From positions 620,001-684,000 of the forward strand of contig CAVTAV010000006.1 in NCBI GenBank assembly GCA_963732795.1: a DNA stretch of 64,000 bases, given 5' to 3'. The position numbers were made by a program, and so were the translations under genes. This DNA is from CAVTAV01 sp963732795 (GTDB lineage: Bacteria > Pseudomonadota > Alphaproteobacteria > CAVTAV01). Below are positions 1 through 9,570 of this stretch, in pieces. The stretch's first letter is position 1. Each line of letters opens with the position of its first letter. The notes beneath the pieces are model-generated. The model worked only from the letters and a program-made list of their open reading frames with translations, had not been told where the DNA came from and searched no databases.

Positions 1-342
1 GGAATTTGCCGACCAAATTTTTTGGGGTCGATTTCGGCGAAGGCCCCCAAACTTTCGGACAACTGCGCACTGTGTCACGAGGACGGATGTGGGACAGAAT
101 TCAGAATTGGGAGGCCCGACCACCGGTTGTCTTTTTCAAGGGTAACCGGGAGTCCCAAAACGCTAGGGTTAACGGCTGTAAATCAAGCTATAAACCGCAG
201 AAAACCTACGGTTATCGCGTCAAATTAGCTTGACTCAATCCGACCGAATCAGGCAAACAATGGTTGTATTCAGTGACAACTCACTTTGCGAAACGACCGT
301 TTGCCAAGATAGAGTCCAGAGGTCAAAGTGGAGTATCGGCCG
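1..342. other. No gene recognised
   Basis: I find no open frame with family resemblance on either strand and no tRNA or obvious terminator. The stretch looks less GC-rich than the chromosomal genes after 5 kb, in keeping with the adjoining mobile element. The far attachment site of that element was searched for here as a copy of the tRNA-Leu 3' end and was not seen, so it probably lies left of the window. Confidence 0.5.
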
Positions 343-1071
343 ATGACAAAGTTCGTTTCATATTTACGAGTCTCAACTGCCGGCCAGGGTCAAAGCGGGG
401 ACTCGGTTTGGAAGCCCAGCGCAACGCCGTGTCGGCTCTCATCGCTGACGGACAGTTGCTTCGTGAGTACGTGGAGATCTGAGATTCCGGCAAGCTCGAC
501 AGCCGGCCACAGTTGAAATCCGCGTTGCGCCATGCCAAGGCCGCTGGTGCTGTCTTGGTTTGTGCTCAACTTCGATCGCCTCGGCCGGCGGGCTTCTCAC
601 GTGCTTACGATACTTGATCGGTCTGGGGTTGATGTTCGCTTTGCTGACAGTCCTAGCGCCGGCTCGCTCGAACTCGGACTCCGCGCCATCATTGCTCGAG
701 GAGGAGGGAACTCAAGATCAGCGAACGCACCAAAGCCGCGCTCGCCGCTGCCAAGGGGCGTGGCGTCCGTCTGGGCAGCCCGCAAGGCGCGGACGCACTA
801 CGAGCATACGAAGCTGAGAATGGTCATGGAGCCGCTACAGCGGGCCGTGTGCGTGCCGCTGACGACTGGGCCGAAGGCCTGCGGTTTGCCGTCGAGCGAG
901 CAATGGCCGCTGGCTGTACGACGACTCAAGCAATCGCGGACGCTCTCAACGCCGAAGGATTTCCGAGCCGGCGCGGCGGCGTCTGGGGACGGGGCCAAGA
1001 TCGCGCGGCTCCTGGCAAGGCTCGACATCGTTCCAGGCAACGACGTGGTACTGGCCAAGCACGCGGCTTGA
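343..1071 (+). pseudogene. Serine site-specific recombinase (resolvase/invertase family), broken as sequenced
   Basis: The start reads MTKFVSYLRVSTAGQGQSG, the N-terminal catalytic strand of serine recombinases with the nucleophile in YLRVS. The canonical continuation LGLEAQRN appears two bases out of frame near 400. An in-frame TGA lies at 480-482. DRLGRRASHVLTILDRSGVD, the REEG / KISERTKAALAAAKGRGVRLG hinge and a C-terminal helix-turn-helix region (GCTTTQAIADALNAEGFPSRRGG) then follow in three frames, ending at a stop at 1071. Each break is explained by one to three inserted bases, so the gene may be intact in the organism. The family cuts and rejoins DNA through a 5'-phosphoserine link. 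Here it could be the element's integrase or resolvase. Confidence 0.75.
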
Positions 1072-1189
1072 ACTTCCGAACCCTGATTCAGGCGCGTTCG
1101 GGCGAAGCGTGTTGATTCGTCGTCGCGAGGCCAATTCCAACACTTCGAAGAGATGGGACTCTCACCGTCCGGCACCCGACCCTCGCAGA

Positions 1190-1311
1190 GGGTGACGGGA
1201 CGTAGGGGGTATGGGGGAAACGTGCGTCACCCTACGTCACCCATATTTCACCCTCGCGTCACCCTCACGTCACCCCCCCACGTCACCCGCGCGTCACCCC
1301 TCACGTCACCC
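1190..1311. repeat. Iteron-like CGTCACCC array
   Basis: Seven exact copies of CGTCACCC start at 1225, 1235, 1257, 1268, 1281, 1292 and 1304, and a degenerate TTTCACCC starts at 1246. Spacing is 10-13 bp, about one helical turn. An inverted copy (GGGTGACG) lies at 1190-1197. The array starts right beyond the stop codon of the replication gene at 1316. Helical phasing beside a primase/helicase gene suggests replication-protein binding sites, that is an origin of the integrated element. That role is inferred. Confidence 0.55.
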
Positions 1312-1315
1312 CAAA

Positions 1316-3454
1316 TCATGCCGTATCGGACCTCGGCCCCATCTCGTAACTGGCCGGCCGCCGCTTCTTTCCGCCTGAATTCGGTACCCAGTGAATCTCT
1401 CCGTCCCGCTCCAGCGCCTTGAGATGATCGACTACCTGCTTCGCCGTGAGGTCCAGTCCCTTTTCCTGTTTGATGATCTTCGCGATGTCGGCCGGCTTGT
1501 GACCATGTCCATGCGTCTGGACTACGGCGACGTCGTTCGCACGAAGCCCCCGCACGGTCTCCCTCACGGAGTTCTGTTCTATGCGCCGCTTCTGCTCCTG
1601 CTCGATAGAGTTTGCGTTCTTGAACACACCATCGAAGAAGAACAGGTCGGTTTCGCCGGTTAGGCCGTAGTTGCTCTTGCTGACACGGAGCGTCGGCTCG
1701 CCTCGTCCGTCGTCGCCCTTGCGCTTCATCGTGAGGACGTTTCGGAACGAGGCCTTGGCCGATGTCGCGCCGGCATAGAACGAGCCGTCCGCCATGCTGG
1801 CCTTCGACGGGTGGCGCGTCGTAAGGCTCGTGACTGCGTACTTCGCGGACAGGTGGCCTAGCACCTGTTTCGCGAAGGCGTTCACGGCGGCCTTCCGGTT
1901 CTCGTCCATGACCGCGATGTCCGAGATGGTGTCGAGCCCTAAGAAGCATGGGCCCATGGCCTCCAGTTCCTGGCACAGCGGCTTCATGAAAGGGCCGGGC
2001 TTCCATACCCCGCCGTCTTCCACGATCGCAATCGTGCTGTCTTGGCCTGGCCTGCACCACACCCTAAGCGGCAGGTCCTCAAGCCGAACATCAAGACTGT
2101 CGCAGACCGCCGCCAGGCGGGCTTTGGTCTCTCCATAATCGTCTTCACACAGGACCAAGAGCACCGGCATTTGAATGGTACCGTGGCCCAAGAGCGGCTT
2201 GCCTGCCGCGACCGCGACGGCAATCATGATCAGAAGCAGCGTCTTGCCAATGCCGCCGTCACCGTCGAGCACGTTCGCGTGGTCCTTAAGCAGGAAGTCC
2301 GCCCATAGTTGGACCGCGCGGGGGAAGTCACCCGCAGCGATGTCGGCCGCGTTGAGCGGCTTGTCCGGTGTCTCCCCGTCGTCCTTGGTCCTGGCTCCTG
2401 GCGGTCCGTAGGCTCCTCCGAACATGTCGTTTGGTGAACGCCAGAAGGTAGGGCCTTGGTAGCCCCCGAGCTTCGCGAGAAATACGAGAGAACCGAAAGT
2501 CGCCCCGCCGGCCCTGTCCGCTTTAAGGGAATGCCAGTTCCGCTCGCAATCATCCGCGCCGTCATAGTTGGGTGGCTCGTCGCCGTCGGCTGTGAACTTT
2601 CCGCTGCTCCATTCGGTGAACGTCGCGAGACCGTCGAATTCGTCGTCTTCGGAGCCGTCATCAGTGACCACAACGGCGTTCTTGAGAGCGCCACCAACTG
2701 CGATCCACTTACTGCGGTCGCACTCGGGGTAAGGTTCGGAGTATGTTCTCGACCATCACAGCGGTGACAGCTTCACCCTTCGCATTGGAAACAAACTCCG
2801 GCTGGCGCCCCACACCCGACTCTGATATCGAGATATCGGGTGTACCCGAGTTCGGCAAGAGACTCCGCCATCTTCGCAGCGCATTCACGAATGAGGTCCG
2901 GGGAAACTTCCGGCAGATCGGACAAGGGCGTCTCTAGAGGAGAGGCCAACGGCCACCCATAAGGTTGATTGGTGTCTGGGTGAATCGAGAAGGCTGCAAC
3001 CTGCTGGCCGTCTCCCAGGACTGCTCACCAGCCTTGCGGGGGTGTCTTCTTCCTGAGCATTAAGAACCCGTCCTGAAACCGTCACCTTGCCGATTGCTGC
3101 GGGATTGTGGAACAAGATTGCCTTGCCCTTACGCCCGTATCGGTGACAAAGCGAGCCGCCCATGACGTCCTCAATTACGGCTCCGATCTTCTCGGCGTCG
3201 TCCTGGCTGATGATGTCGATATCGGCAACACATAGGCGGCCGGTACGCAACCCCGTTCCGGTATGGTCCCTGTAACTGCCCTCTATCTCTGACAACTTGG
3301 CGTCGGTCAGATCGGCACTTCGCCATCCGATCCACTTCGGGGACTTGCCAATGATCGGGATAGGTTCATAGCCAAGCTTGAGAAGATGGCGACGGTCCTC
3401 GGACGATGTGCCGGGGATAGGTTTGAACATGTGAAGCGAGCCGGTCGTGGACAT
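1316..3454 (-). CDS. Primase-polymerase / RepA-like AAA helicase of an integrated element (frameshifted as sequenced)
   Basis: The N-terminal part (3454 to about 3020) matches the bifunctional DNA primase/polymerase domain: HLLKLGYEPIPIIGKSPKW, then the acidic CVADIDI motif, then GDGQQVAAFSIHPDT and YGWPLASPLE in the next frame. A linker follows (VENILRT...YPECDRSKWIAVGGALKNA, about 2770-2680). The C-terminal part from 2671 is an AAA_25/RepA-type ATPase with Walker A GDGGIGKT and the LVLCEDDYGETKARL strand. Removing one base near 3020, 2845 and 2720 gives a continuous protein of roughly 710 aa, the usual two-domain size. The start ATG overlaps the upstream regulator's stop (TAATG), so the two are probably translationally coupled. 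Such proteins replicate plasmids, prophages and phage satellites. Confidence 0.75.
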
Positions 3455-3675
3455 TACTGCGCACTCCCGGTGAACGTAGCACGTTGGAACCAATCCAAAA
3501 GGTCACGTTCGGAGTAATAAACGCGCCCGCGTTTACCTGTGCCACGTCTGTGAAACCGTGGTCCGGTGCGGCCATGGCTTGCGCAGGCATAAGCCGCGAG
3601 ACTCTGGGCCTTTATGCCGAACATCGCGGCGGCTTCCTGCCGAGTGTAGAATGTCTCTGTGCGGAGGACGATCAT
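3454..3675 (-). CDS. AlpA/excisionase-like helix-turn-helix protein
   Basis: A 73-aa protein beginning MIVLRTETFYTRQEAAAMFG, a winged helix-turn-helix of the AlpA / MerR-like excisionase type, with the basic wing GPRFHRRGTGKRGRVYY and the closing ERDLLDWF helix. The frame stays open upstream, but this ATG was chosen because GGAGA sits about 8 nt before it and because family members start there. The stop overlaps the start of the primase-polymerase gene. Proteins of this type regulate excision or replication of integrated elements, which fits the position beside a recombinase, a Rep protein and a tRNA gene. Confidence 0.7.
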   Translation of the reverse strand: MIVLRTETFYTRQEAAAMFGIKAQSLAAYACASHGRTGPRFHRRGTGKRGRVYYSERDLLDWFQRATFTGSAQ

Positions 3676-3996
3676 GGTGGACTCTCCAAATAAGGAGCCG
3701 ACCAAACAACAAAAAGCCGACGGAGCATCCGGTTTCAAAATGGAGTCTGCGTGGCATCCTACTGAGCGACTTGGAGAAACTGAGGTCATCGTGCGCCGGA
3801 TCACCGGGCTTGAATATAAATGACAGAATCGCATTCTCTCAACTTTCGGTCAATTTTACACCGGCACAGGGGGTCATGCAATCCCAACTTCATATCTCGC
3901 ATTTGAGGCGCAGAGTCCGCGAAAAGTCGCGCCCAAAACCTGACGTTTAAACGCGCGTAACGAGATGATTAACTTCGTTCGTCTACAATTCTGAGG
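3676..3996. other. Intergenic region within the element, no gene recognised
   Basis: Minus-strand frames remain open through part of this stretch but show no family resemblance and lack a start with a ribosome site. It probably contains the promoter for the excisionase-like and replication genes transcribed leftward. No convincing -35/-10 pair or repeat was identified. Confidence 0.4.
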
Positions 3997-4293
3997 TTGT
4001 CCCTAGAACCTGAAGGGGCTGCCAATGCCTTTGGCCTTTTTCTATTCCTAGTTATCGCCGTCATCGTTGTAGCTCTCGTGTTCGTCGGGAGCGTGTTCAA
4101 CGACATGTTCGCGTCGTCGCCACCGTTCGGTGTTTTCTCGGTCGGCGGAATTTTGGGCTTGGTCCTGGGCTATTACATCAGGGACCGCGCGAAGCTCGAA
4201 TTCGGACGACCGATGGTCGCCACCCGAAGACGAGAACGAAATGGGAACAGCGAATTCATCGCGAGAGTGGGGATCAGACCCGACGGCCCATGA
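3997..4293 (+). CDS. Possible small membrane protein, unrecognised
   Basis: A 98-aa frame with one strong hydrophobic segment (LFLFLVIAVIVVALVFVG, residues about 14-31) and a second (GVFSVGGILGLVLGYYI, about 44-60), then a basic tail. The only start is TTG at 3997 with a weak, poorly spaced AGG before it. Base composition resembles the rest of the element, not the chromosome. No family is recognised. The two hydrophobic helices argue for a real protein; the poor start argues against. Confidence 0.35.
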   Translation: MSLEPEGAANAFGLFLFLVIAVIVVALVFVGSVFNDMFASSPPFGVFSVGGILGLVLGYYIRDRAKLEFGRPMVATRRRERNGNSEFIARVGIRPDGP

Positions 4294-4390
4294 ACTGTTC
4301 GTCTTCAAGGGCAGAAGCACTCGTTAGGACCATTGTGGCATTGGCCGCTCTGTTGGTTGCAGACCGCTGCCGTAAATTCAGCGACAGGAA

Positions 4391-4969
4391 GTGAAACCAG
4401 CAAGACACTTCAGCGATCACAAATTTCACTCATCCGAAAATATCGTCACAGGGATTCGCAGCTTGTATTACGAATGGGACGCTGAGCCCGGTATACCCGG
4501 TGAAACACTGATGATTGGCTGTGTCCGGAAGTTGGACGAGAAGGCCCAACTCTATATTCAGTATGCCGATGCGAGCCTCTTTTTCGTTCAAGCTCTCTCG
4601 ATACCGCTCCAGGTTCATTACGCGTTCTTCGGTGGCAACAACCTTGGAGGTGACCCGGTCAGGTCCGTAGAGCCATTCCGGGTGATTGATTCCCACACGA
4701 TAAGCGCCATGGCACCTCTTGAGTTCTTGGACTGGTTCGAGAACCTCGACGCCCAAACCTTTTGGCTGGAAATAGAGACGCATGGCGGTCCGTCACGGCG
4801 CGAATTCCACATTGCGGGCTCTGGCGCAGTGCTGCGAGAGTTGTTCAGTCGCTGCGGCGTGGAAATCGAAACCCTTCAAGCTAGCCATTGGCCGAAACGG
4901 CCTCTAAGCATTCACCGGACATATTTTTGGTGGAAAATTGGTGGAAATACGAAAATTTCCACCTCATAA
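4391..4969 (+). CDS. Hypothetical protein at the element's tRNA-side edge
   Basis: A 192-aa frame starting at GTG (4391) with CAGGAA just upstream. It is soluble, with no signal peptide or membrane helix, and rich in aromatic residues (SLYYEWDAEPG, FLDWFENLDAQTFWLEIETHGG, YFWWKIGG). I recognise no family. Codon use is less G/C-biased at third positions than in the flanking chromosome, suggesting transfer. It sits between the replication genes and the tRNA-Leu, the usual place for a cargo gene on a tRNA-integrated element. Confidence 0.55.
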   Translation: MKPARHFSDHKFHSSENIVTGIRSLYYEWDAEPGIPGETLMIGCVRKLDEKAQLYIQYADASLFFVQALSIPLQVHYAFFGGNNLGGDPVRSVEPFRVIDSHTISAMAPLEFLDWFENLDAQTFWLEIETHGGPSRREFHIAGSGAVLRELFSRCGVEIETLQASHWPKRPLSIHRTYFWWKIGGNTKISTS

Positions 4970-5000
4970 CACATTGATTTTATTGATATATCTGTGGTGA

Positions 5001-5087
5001 TGGTGCCCAGGAGAAGACTCGAACTTCCACGTCCTTGCGGACACTAGCACCTGAAGCTAGCGCGTCTACCAATTCCGCCACCTGGGC
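5001..5087 (-). tRNA. tRNA-Leu (anticodon CAG)
   Basis: Read on the minus strand, the gene begins GCCCAGGTGGCGGAATTGG and ends with the matching CCTGGGC, A and an encoded CCA. The anticodon arm is CTAGC-TTCAGGT-GCTAG, giving CAG and so decoding CUG. A long variable arm (GTGTCCGCAAGGACGT) and the T-loop GTTCGAGTC are present, as expected for a class II tRNA. Its 3' end faces the mobile element at 1-5000, consistent with use of the tRNA 3' end as an attachment site. Confidence 0.96.
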
Positions 5088-5176
5088 CGGGGCTCCCGCG
5101 AAAATCGGGTTTGTCGTTAACGCCCGTCTGATAGAAAGTCAACAACGACCCGCTTGGACCCCCGCCCGCCACCGGA

Positions 5177-5821
5177 ATGCTCATGGACCGACCGGATTCG
5201 ATCGTCTTCGATCTCGACGGCACGCTCTGGGACACCTGCCCGGTTTGCGCCGTCGCGTGGAACGATGTGCTCGAACGCCACGGCATCGACTTCCGCGAGA
5301 TCACGGCGCGGGATGTCGAGTCCGTCGCCGGCAAGCCCCATGAAGCCTGTATCCGCGAGGTGTTCGCCGGCCTGTCCGAACCCGACATCCAGCTCCTGAT
5401 CGAGGAGACCGCGAAGGAGGACATCCGCTACATCCGCGAGCATGGCGGCCGGCTTTATGACGGCGTCGCCGAGGGCCTCGCGCGGCTCGCCGAAAATTTC
5501 CCGCTCTACATCGTCAGCAATTGCCAGGCCGGTTATATCGAGCTCTTCCTCGAGACGATGGGGCTCGAAGCCAAGTTCCGCGACACCGAATGCTGGGGCA
5601 ATACCGGCCGGCCCAAGGACGAAAATCTCCGCGCCCTCATTGCCCGCAACGGCCTCGACCGGCCGGTCTTCGTCGGCGATGCTGAGGGCGACCGCCAAGC
5701 GGCCGCGGCCTGCGGCATTCCGTTTGTTCATGCCGGCTACGGCTATTTCGATCTCGTGGGCGACCATCCGCGTTTCGACGGATTCGACGCCCTCGTCCGG
5801 CATTTCCTCGAAACCGCTTAG
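5177..5821 (+). CDS. HAD-family hydrolase (phosphoglycolate phosphatase-like)
   Basis: A 214-aa HAD phosphatase with all four motifs: I, VFDLDGTLWDT near residues 10-20 with the nucleophilic Asp; II, YIVSN; III, the lysine in GRPKDENL; IV, FVGDAEGDRQAA. The cap insertion after motif I is helical, as in subfamily I (phosphoglycolate phosphatase, beta-phosphoglucomutase). The substrate cannot be read from the sequence. ATG at 5177 is the longest start; the ATG at 5183 has better spacing from the upstream GGA and may be the true one. The gene stands alone between the tRNA and the NDUFA9-like gene. Confidence 0.85.
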   Translation: MLMDRPDSIVFDLDGTLWDTCPVCAVAWNDVLERHGIDFREITARDVESVAGKPHEACIREVFAGLSEPDIQLLIEETAKEDIRYIREHGGRLYDGVAEGLARLAENFPLYIVSNCQAGYIELFLETMGLEAKFRDTECWGNTGRPKDENLRALIARNGLDRPVFVGDAEGDRQAAAACGIPFVHAGYGYFDLVGDHPRFDGFDALVRHFLETA

Positions 5822-5921
5822 CGAGCGCGATGCAACGCTTTTCCATGGCCAAAGTGAAGGTTATGATGCGCGCCATCGCACGGCCGAGTGATCGCGCGGC
5901 CGGATTCGGAAGGATTGGCAC

Positions 5922-6874
5922 ATGATCTCACAACCCCTCGTCACGGTGTTCGGGGGCTCGGGCTTCATCGGGCGGCATCTGGTGCGGCGGCTTTGCATCA
6001 AGGGCTGGCGGGTGCGCGTCGCGGTCAGGCGGCCCAACGAGGCGCTGTTCCTGAAGCCCATGGGCGATGTGGGCCAGGTTCAGATCGTCCAGGCCAATAT
6101 TCGGGATGACGGCTCCGTCCGCGCGGCGGTGTCGGGGGCCGACTTCGTGGTCAATCTGGTCGGCATCCTGTTCGAATCCGGCAAGCAGAAATTCTCCGCC
6201 GTCCAGGCCGAAGGGCCGGGCCGGGTGGGTGCGGCGGCCGCCGCGGCGGGCGTGAAGCGCATGGTCTATGTCTCGGCGATCGGCGCGGATGCCGACTCCG
6301 CGTCCGATTATGCGAAGAGCAAGGCGGCGGGGGAGAGTGCGGTCAAATCCGCCTATCCCAAGGCGACGATTTTCCGTCCGAGCATCGTGTTCGGGCCGGA
6401 AGACGATTTCTTCAACCGCTTTGCCAGCATGGCCCGGATGATGCCGATGCTGCCGCTGATCGGCGGCGGCCACACGAAATTTCAGCCGGTCTATGTCGCC
6501 GACGTCACGGATGCCATCGTGTCGGCGCTCATCGATCCCGCGAGTGCCGGTCAGACCTACGAGCTCGGGGGGCCGACGCGTCTACACCTTCCGGGATTTG
6601 ATGGAGATCGTGCTCCATGAGACCGACCGACGCCGGCCGCTGGTCCCGGTCCCCGCCGGTTTCGCCAAGTTTCAGGCCTGGTTCCTGCAGCTCTTGCCGA
6701 ACCCGATCCTCACCGTCGATCAGGTGAAGCTCCTCGCCTATGACAATGTTGTCTCGGAAGGGGCCAGGACCTTCAAGGATCCTCGGCATCACGCCGACCA
6801 CGGTCGAGGCGATCGTGCCGTCCTATCTCTGGCGCTTTCGATCCAAGGGCCAGTTCGAGGGAAAGACCGCCTAA
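5922..6874 (+). CDS. NDUFA9-like NAD(P)-binding protein, complex I-associated (frameshifted as sequenced)
   Basis: The N-terminus VTVFGGSGFIGRHLVRRL is the GxxGxxG dinucleotide fold of atypical short-chain dehydrogenases. KRMVYVSAIGADADSASDYAKSKAAGE contains the modified active-site YxxxK. The family is annotated as a complex I NDUFA9-type subunit, thought to bind NADPH. The reading passes into a second frame near 6583 (GGP/RVYTFRDLMEIV) and a third near 6778 (TFKD/LGITPTTVEAIVPSYLW), ending with GQFEGKTA and a stop at 6872-6874. Dropping one base at each point gives about 316 aa, normal for the family. It converges with the next gene, 10 nt away. Confidence 0.85.
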
Positions 6875-6883
6875 CCCTTCACG

Positions 6884-8776
6884 TCAGGGCGCGACCGGCG
6901 TCGTCGGCTCGCGCTGAGGCAGGGTGTATTCCGCCCGGAGCCTGGTTTCCTTCTTGGGGTCGACCCACCAGAGGTCGCGCACGACCCAGGTCAGGTGGTC
7001 GAAATAGGTCGGTTCGGTGCGGGGCATGCCGAAACGGTTCCAATAGGCGACGTCGTATTTCGGCGAATACCATTCCGGCACGACGTAATAGTTCCACATG
7101 ATGACCCGGTCCAAGGCGCGGGCGGCGGTGGTCATCTCCTTGCGGGACGTCGCCTCGACGATCCGCTCGATCAGCGCGTCGACGACCGGATTGTGAATTC
7201 CGGCAAGATTGGCTCCGGCGGGCTGATCGGCGGCGGCGGAGCCGAACAGGGCGCGCAGATCCGCGCCGGGCGTCAAATCGGTCACGAAACGCGCCGAGAT
7301 CACGTCATAATCGTAGGATCGAACCCGGTTGTCATAATCGTTGACGGCGGCGAGATCGGTAGAGGCGGTGATGCCGAGGCTCTTCAGCGCCTTGAGATAG
7401 GGCTTGAGGATGGTCTTCATCAGGGGATCGTCGATCAGGAACGTGATCTCGAAGGGCTTGCCGTCGGGCCCCTTGAGCTTGCCGTTCTCCAGGCTATAGC
7501 CGGCCTCCTTCAGAAGCGCCGCGGCAGTTTCGAGATTCTTGGTGTTATCGCCCTTCGAGGGGCTTTCGGGCGCCTTGAACGCGGGACCGAAAACCTCGGG
7601 CGGCAATTGGGAACGGTAAGGATCCAGGAGCGCCCGCTCGTCCTCTGACGGTTTGCCTTCAACCGCCAGCGGCGAGTTTGCGAACACGCTCTCGCTTCGC
7701 TTGTAATGGCTATAGAGCTGGGTGCGGTTCAGCCGTTCGAAATCGAAGGCATAGGTCAGCGCCTTGCGGACGCGGATATCCTTGAACTTGTCGCGCCGGG
7801 TGTTGAGGAACAGGCCCTGGAGCCCCGCCGGCATATGGTCGCGCACCGTGTCGCGCTTGACCCAGCCCTTCTTGATCGCCCGGAACTTGTACTGTGTCGC
7901 CCAGGCCTTGGCGGTCCATTCGACCCGGAAGTCGAAGAAGCCGCTCTTCAGCGCATCGAGGTCCTTGTCGCGGTCGCGGAAATATTCGAGTCGCACCGTA
8001 TCGAAATTGTGCCGCCCGACATTCACCGGCAGATCCTTCGCCCAGTAGTCGTCTCGGCGCTTGTATTGGATCACCCGCCCGGGCTCGACCTTGTCGACCC
8101 TATAGGGCCCGCTCCCCAAAGGCGGCTTCAAGGTCTTGAGCGTGAAGGCCTGCTGGTTGGTGTAATAGGCCTTGGAGAGAATCGGCAGGGTCGCGACCAC
8201 CATCGGCAGCTCGCGCCGGTTGGGCCCCGCGAAGGTTACCTTGACTGTATGCGGCCCGAGCGCCTCGGCGGTGGCGACTTCGCGCAGCATCGCCCGGTAC
8301 TCCGGCGCGGCCTTGGTGGCGAGGGTCTCGAGGGTGAAGACGATATCGTCGGCGGTAAGCGGGCTGCCGTCGCTGAACCGCGCCTCGGGACGAAGCTCGA
8401 AGGTCGCCCAGGAACGGTCCTTCGGATAGGTGATCGATTTGGCGACGAGGCCGTAATAGGCGTCCGGCTCGTCGCGCGAGCGCACCATCAAGGTATCGAA
8501 CAAAAGGTCCCATCCGCCCGCCGGGATGCCCTGGAGAATGAAGGGATTGAGGCTGTTGAAGGTATTGCGCGGCTCGGGGTCGGGGAGTGCGATCAGCCCG
8601 CCCTTGGGCGCGTCGGGATTGACATAATCGAAGTGCTTGAAGCCGGCCGGGTATTTGAGGTCGCCGAAGGCCGAGATGCCGTGGGCGGTGACGACGTCGT
8701 CATCCGTGCCGGCGGCCATGGCCGGCACGCTGAGCCCCAACAGGAAGACGACGGCAAATCTGAGCCCGGTCGACAT
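6884..8776 (-). CDS. Extracellular solute-binding protein, family 5 (YejA-like)
   Basis: A 630-aa periplasmic binding protein with a signal peptide (FAVVFLLGLSVPAMA, cleavage near residue 22). The mature start, HGISAFGDLKYPAGFKHFDY, and the later ELRPEARFSDGSPLTADDI and LPPEVFGPAF segments are typical of the YejA/microcin C and oligopeptide SBP_bac_5 proteins. It would capture a peptide or murein fragment for an ABC importer. No permease or ATPase genes lie beside it, so the transporter is encoded elsewhere. Ligand specificity is unknown. Confidence 0.88.
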   Translation of the reverse strand: MSTGLRFAVVFLLGLSVPAMAAGTDDDVVTAHGISAFGDLKYPAGFKHFDYVNPDAPKGGLIALPDPEPRNTFNSLNPFILQGIPAGGWDLLFDTLMVRSRDEPDAYYGLVAKSITYPKDRSWATFELRPEARFSDGSPLTADDIVFTLETLATKAAPEYRAMLREVATAEALGPHTVKVTFAGPNRRELPMVVATLPILSKAYYTNQQAFTLKTLKPPLGSGPYRVDKVEPGRVIQYKRRDDYWAKDLPVNVGRHNFDTVRLEYFRDRDKDLDALKSGFFDFRVEWTAKAWATQYKFRAIKKGWVKRDTVRDHMPAGLQGLFLNTRRDKFKDIRVRKALTYAFDFERLNRTQLYSHYKRSESVFANSPLAVEGKPSEDERALLDPYRSQLPPEVFGPAFKAPESPSKGDNTKNLETAAALLKEAGYSLENGKLKGPDGKPFEITFLIDDPLMKTILKPYLKALKSLGITASTDLAAVNDYDNRVRSYDYDVISARFVTDLTPGADLRALFGSAAADQPAGANLAGIHNPVVDALIERIVEATSRKEMTTAARALDRVIMWNYYVVPEWYSPKYDVAYWNRFGMPRTEPTYFDHLTWVVRDLWWVDPKKETRLRAEYTLPQREPTTPVAP

Positions 8777-8868
8777 GATAGGACGATCAGGCGGGACCGC
8801 CTCAAAGTCAAACGGCCGATCCCGTCGGACCGGCCGTTCGCACCTTGAGCCTCTAAAGCTGAACGGGC

Positions 8869-9570
8869 TTATTCCGCTTTGTCGCCGCCAGCGGGGCTTC
8901 CGTTCGACGTGTCCCCGGAGTTCGTGCTCGGGGCGGTGCCGGAGTCGCCGCTAGGCGCGCTCTGGTCGCCCGTCGCGGGGGTGGCCTGGTCGCCTGTGGC
9001 TCCCGACGACGACGATTGATCGGCCGGCTGGGCCTGCTGCTCGGGAACCGGCGGCAACGGCGGCGGATTTTCGGTCTGCTGGCGCAGATAGGCGATCACT
9101 CTCGCCCGGTCCTTGACCTTGGGCAGGCCGGCGAAAGACATCTTGGTGCCCGGCACGACCTTCTGAGGATCGGTCAGATAGGTGTTGAGCCGCTCATAGG
9201 TCCACGTGCCGCCATGTTCCTTCATGGCGTCGGTGTAATTGAAGCCCGGCTCGCTGGCGACCTTGCGGCCGATTACGTTGTAGAGCCACGGGCCGGTCAT
9301 GTTCTTGCCGTCCTTGTCGGCGGTGTGACAGGCCTGGCACTTGCGGAACACCTTCGCGCCGTCGGCGGGATCGGCCTTGGCGAGGAGCGCCTCGAAGGAC
9401 GGGCCCTTCTCTTCTTCCTGCTCGCCGCCGGAGGGCGTCGTGGCTTCCTGGACCTGAACCGGGAAGGCGACCTTTTCCTGCTCCTGGGGCTCGAACAGGC
9501 CCTCGCCGGCAATGCCGAGGACCTTAATGAACAGGATACTCGCCAGCACCGCGCCGACGATCTTATTCAT
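8869..9570 (-). CDS. Membrane-anchored cytochrome c (CycM/c552-like)
   Basis: From ATG 9570 the protein is 233 aa: an uncleaved N-terminal membrane anchor (IVGAVLASILFIKVLGIAG), a charged linker, a class I cytochrome c domain with heme site CQACH and the axial methionine probably in TKMSFAG, then a low-complexity tail rich in Pro, Gln, Ser and Gly (about the last 65 residues). The open frame extends 57 codons upstream, but this start gives the anchor directly. CycM-like cytochromes carry electrons from the bc1 complex to the terminal oxidase in alphaproteobacteria and typically sit divergent from pheA, as here. Confidence 0.9.
   Translation of the reverse strand: MNKIVGAVLASILFIKVLGIAGEGLFEPQEQEKVAFPVQVQEATTPSGGEQEEEKGPSFEALLAKADPADGAKVFRKCQACHTADKDGKNMTGPWLYNVIGRKVASEPGFNYTDAMKEHGGTWTYERLNTYLTDPQKVVPGTKMSFAGLPKVKDRARVIAYLRQQTENPPPLPPVPEQQAQPADQSSSSGATGDQATPATGDQSAPSGDSGTAPSTNSGDTSNGSPAGGDKAE

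Noticed and set aside
1225..1311. CRISPR array at the CGTCACCC repeats
   Set aside because: The repeat is 8 bp with spacers of only 2-5 bp and no cas genes; it fits iterons instead.
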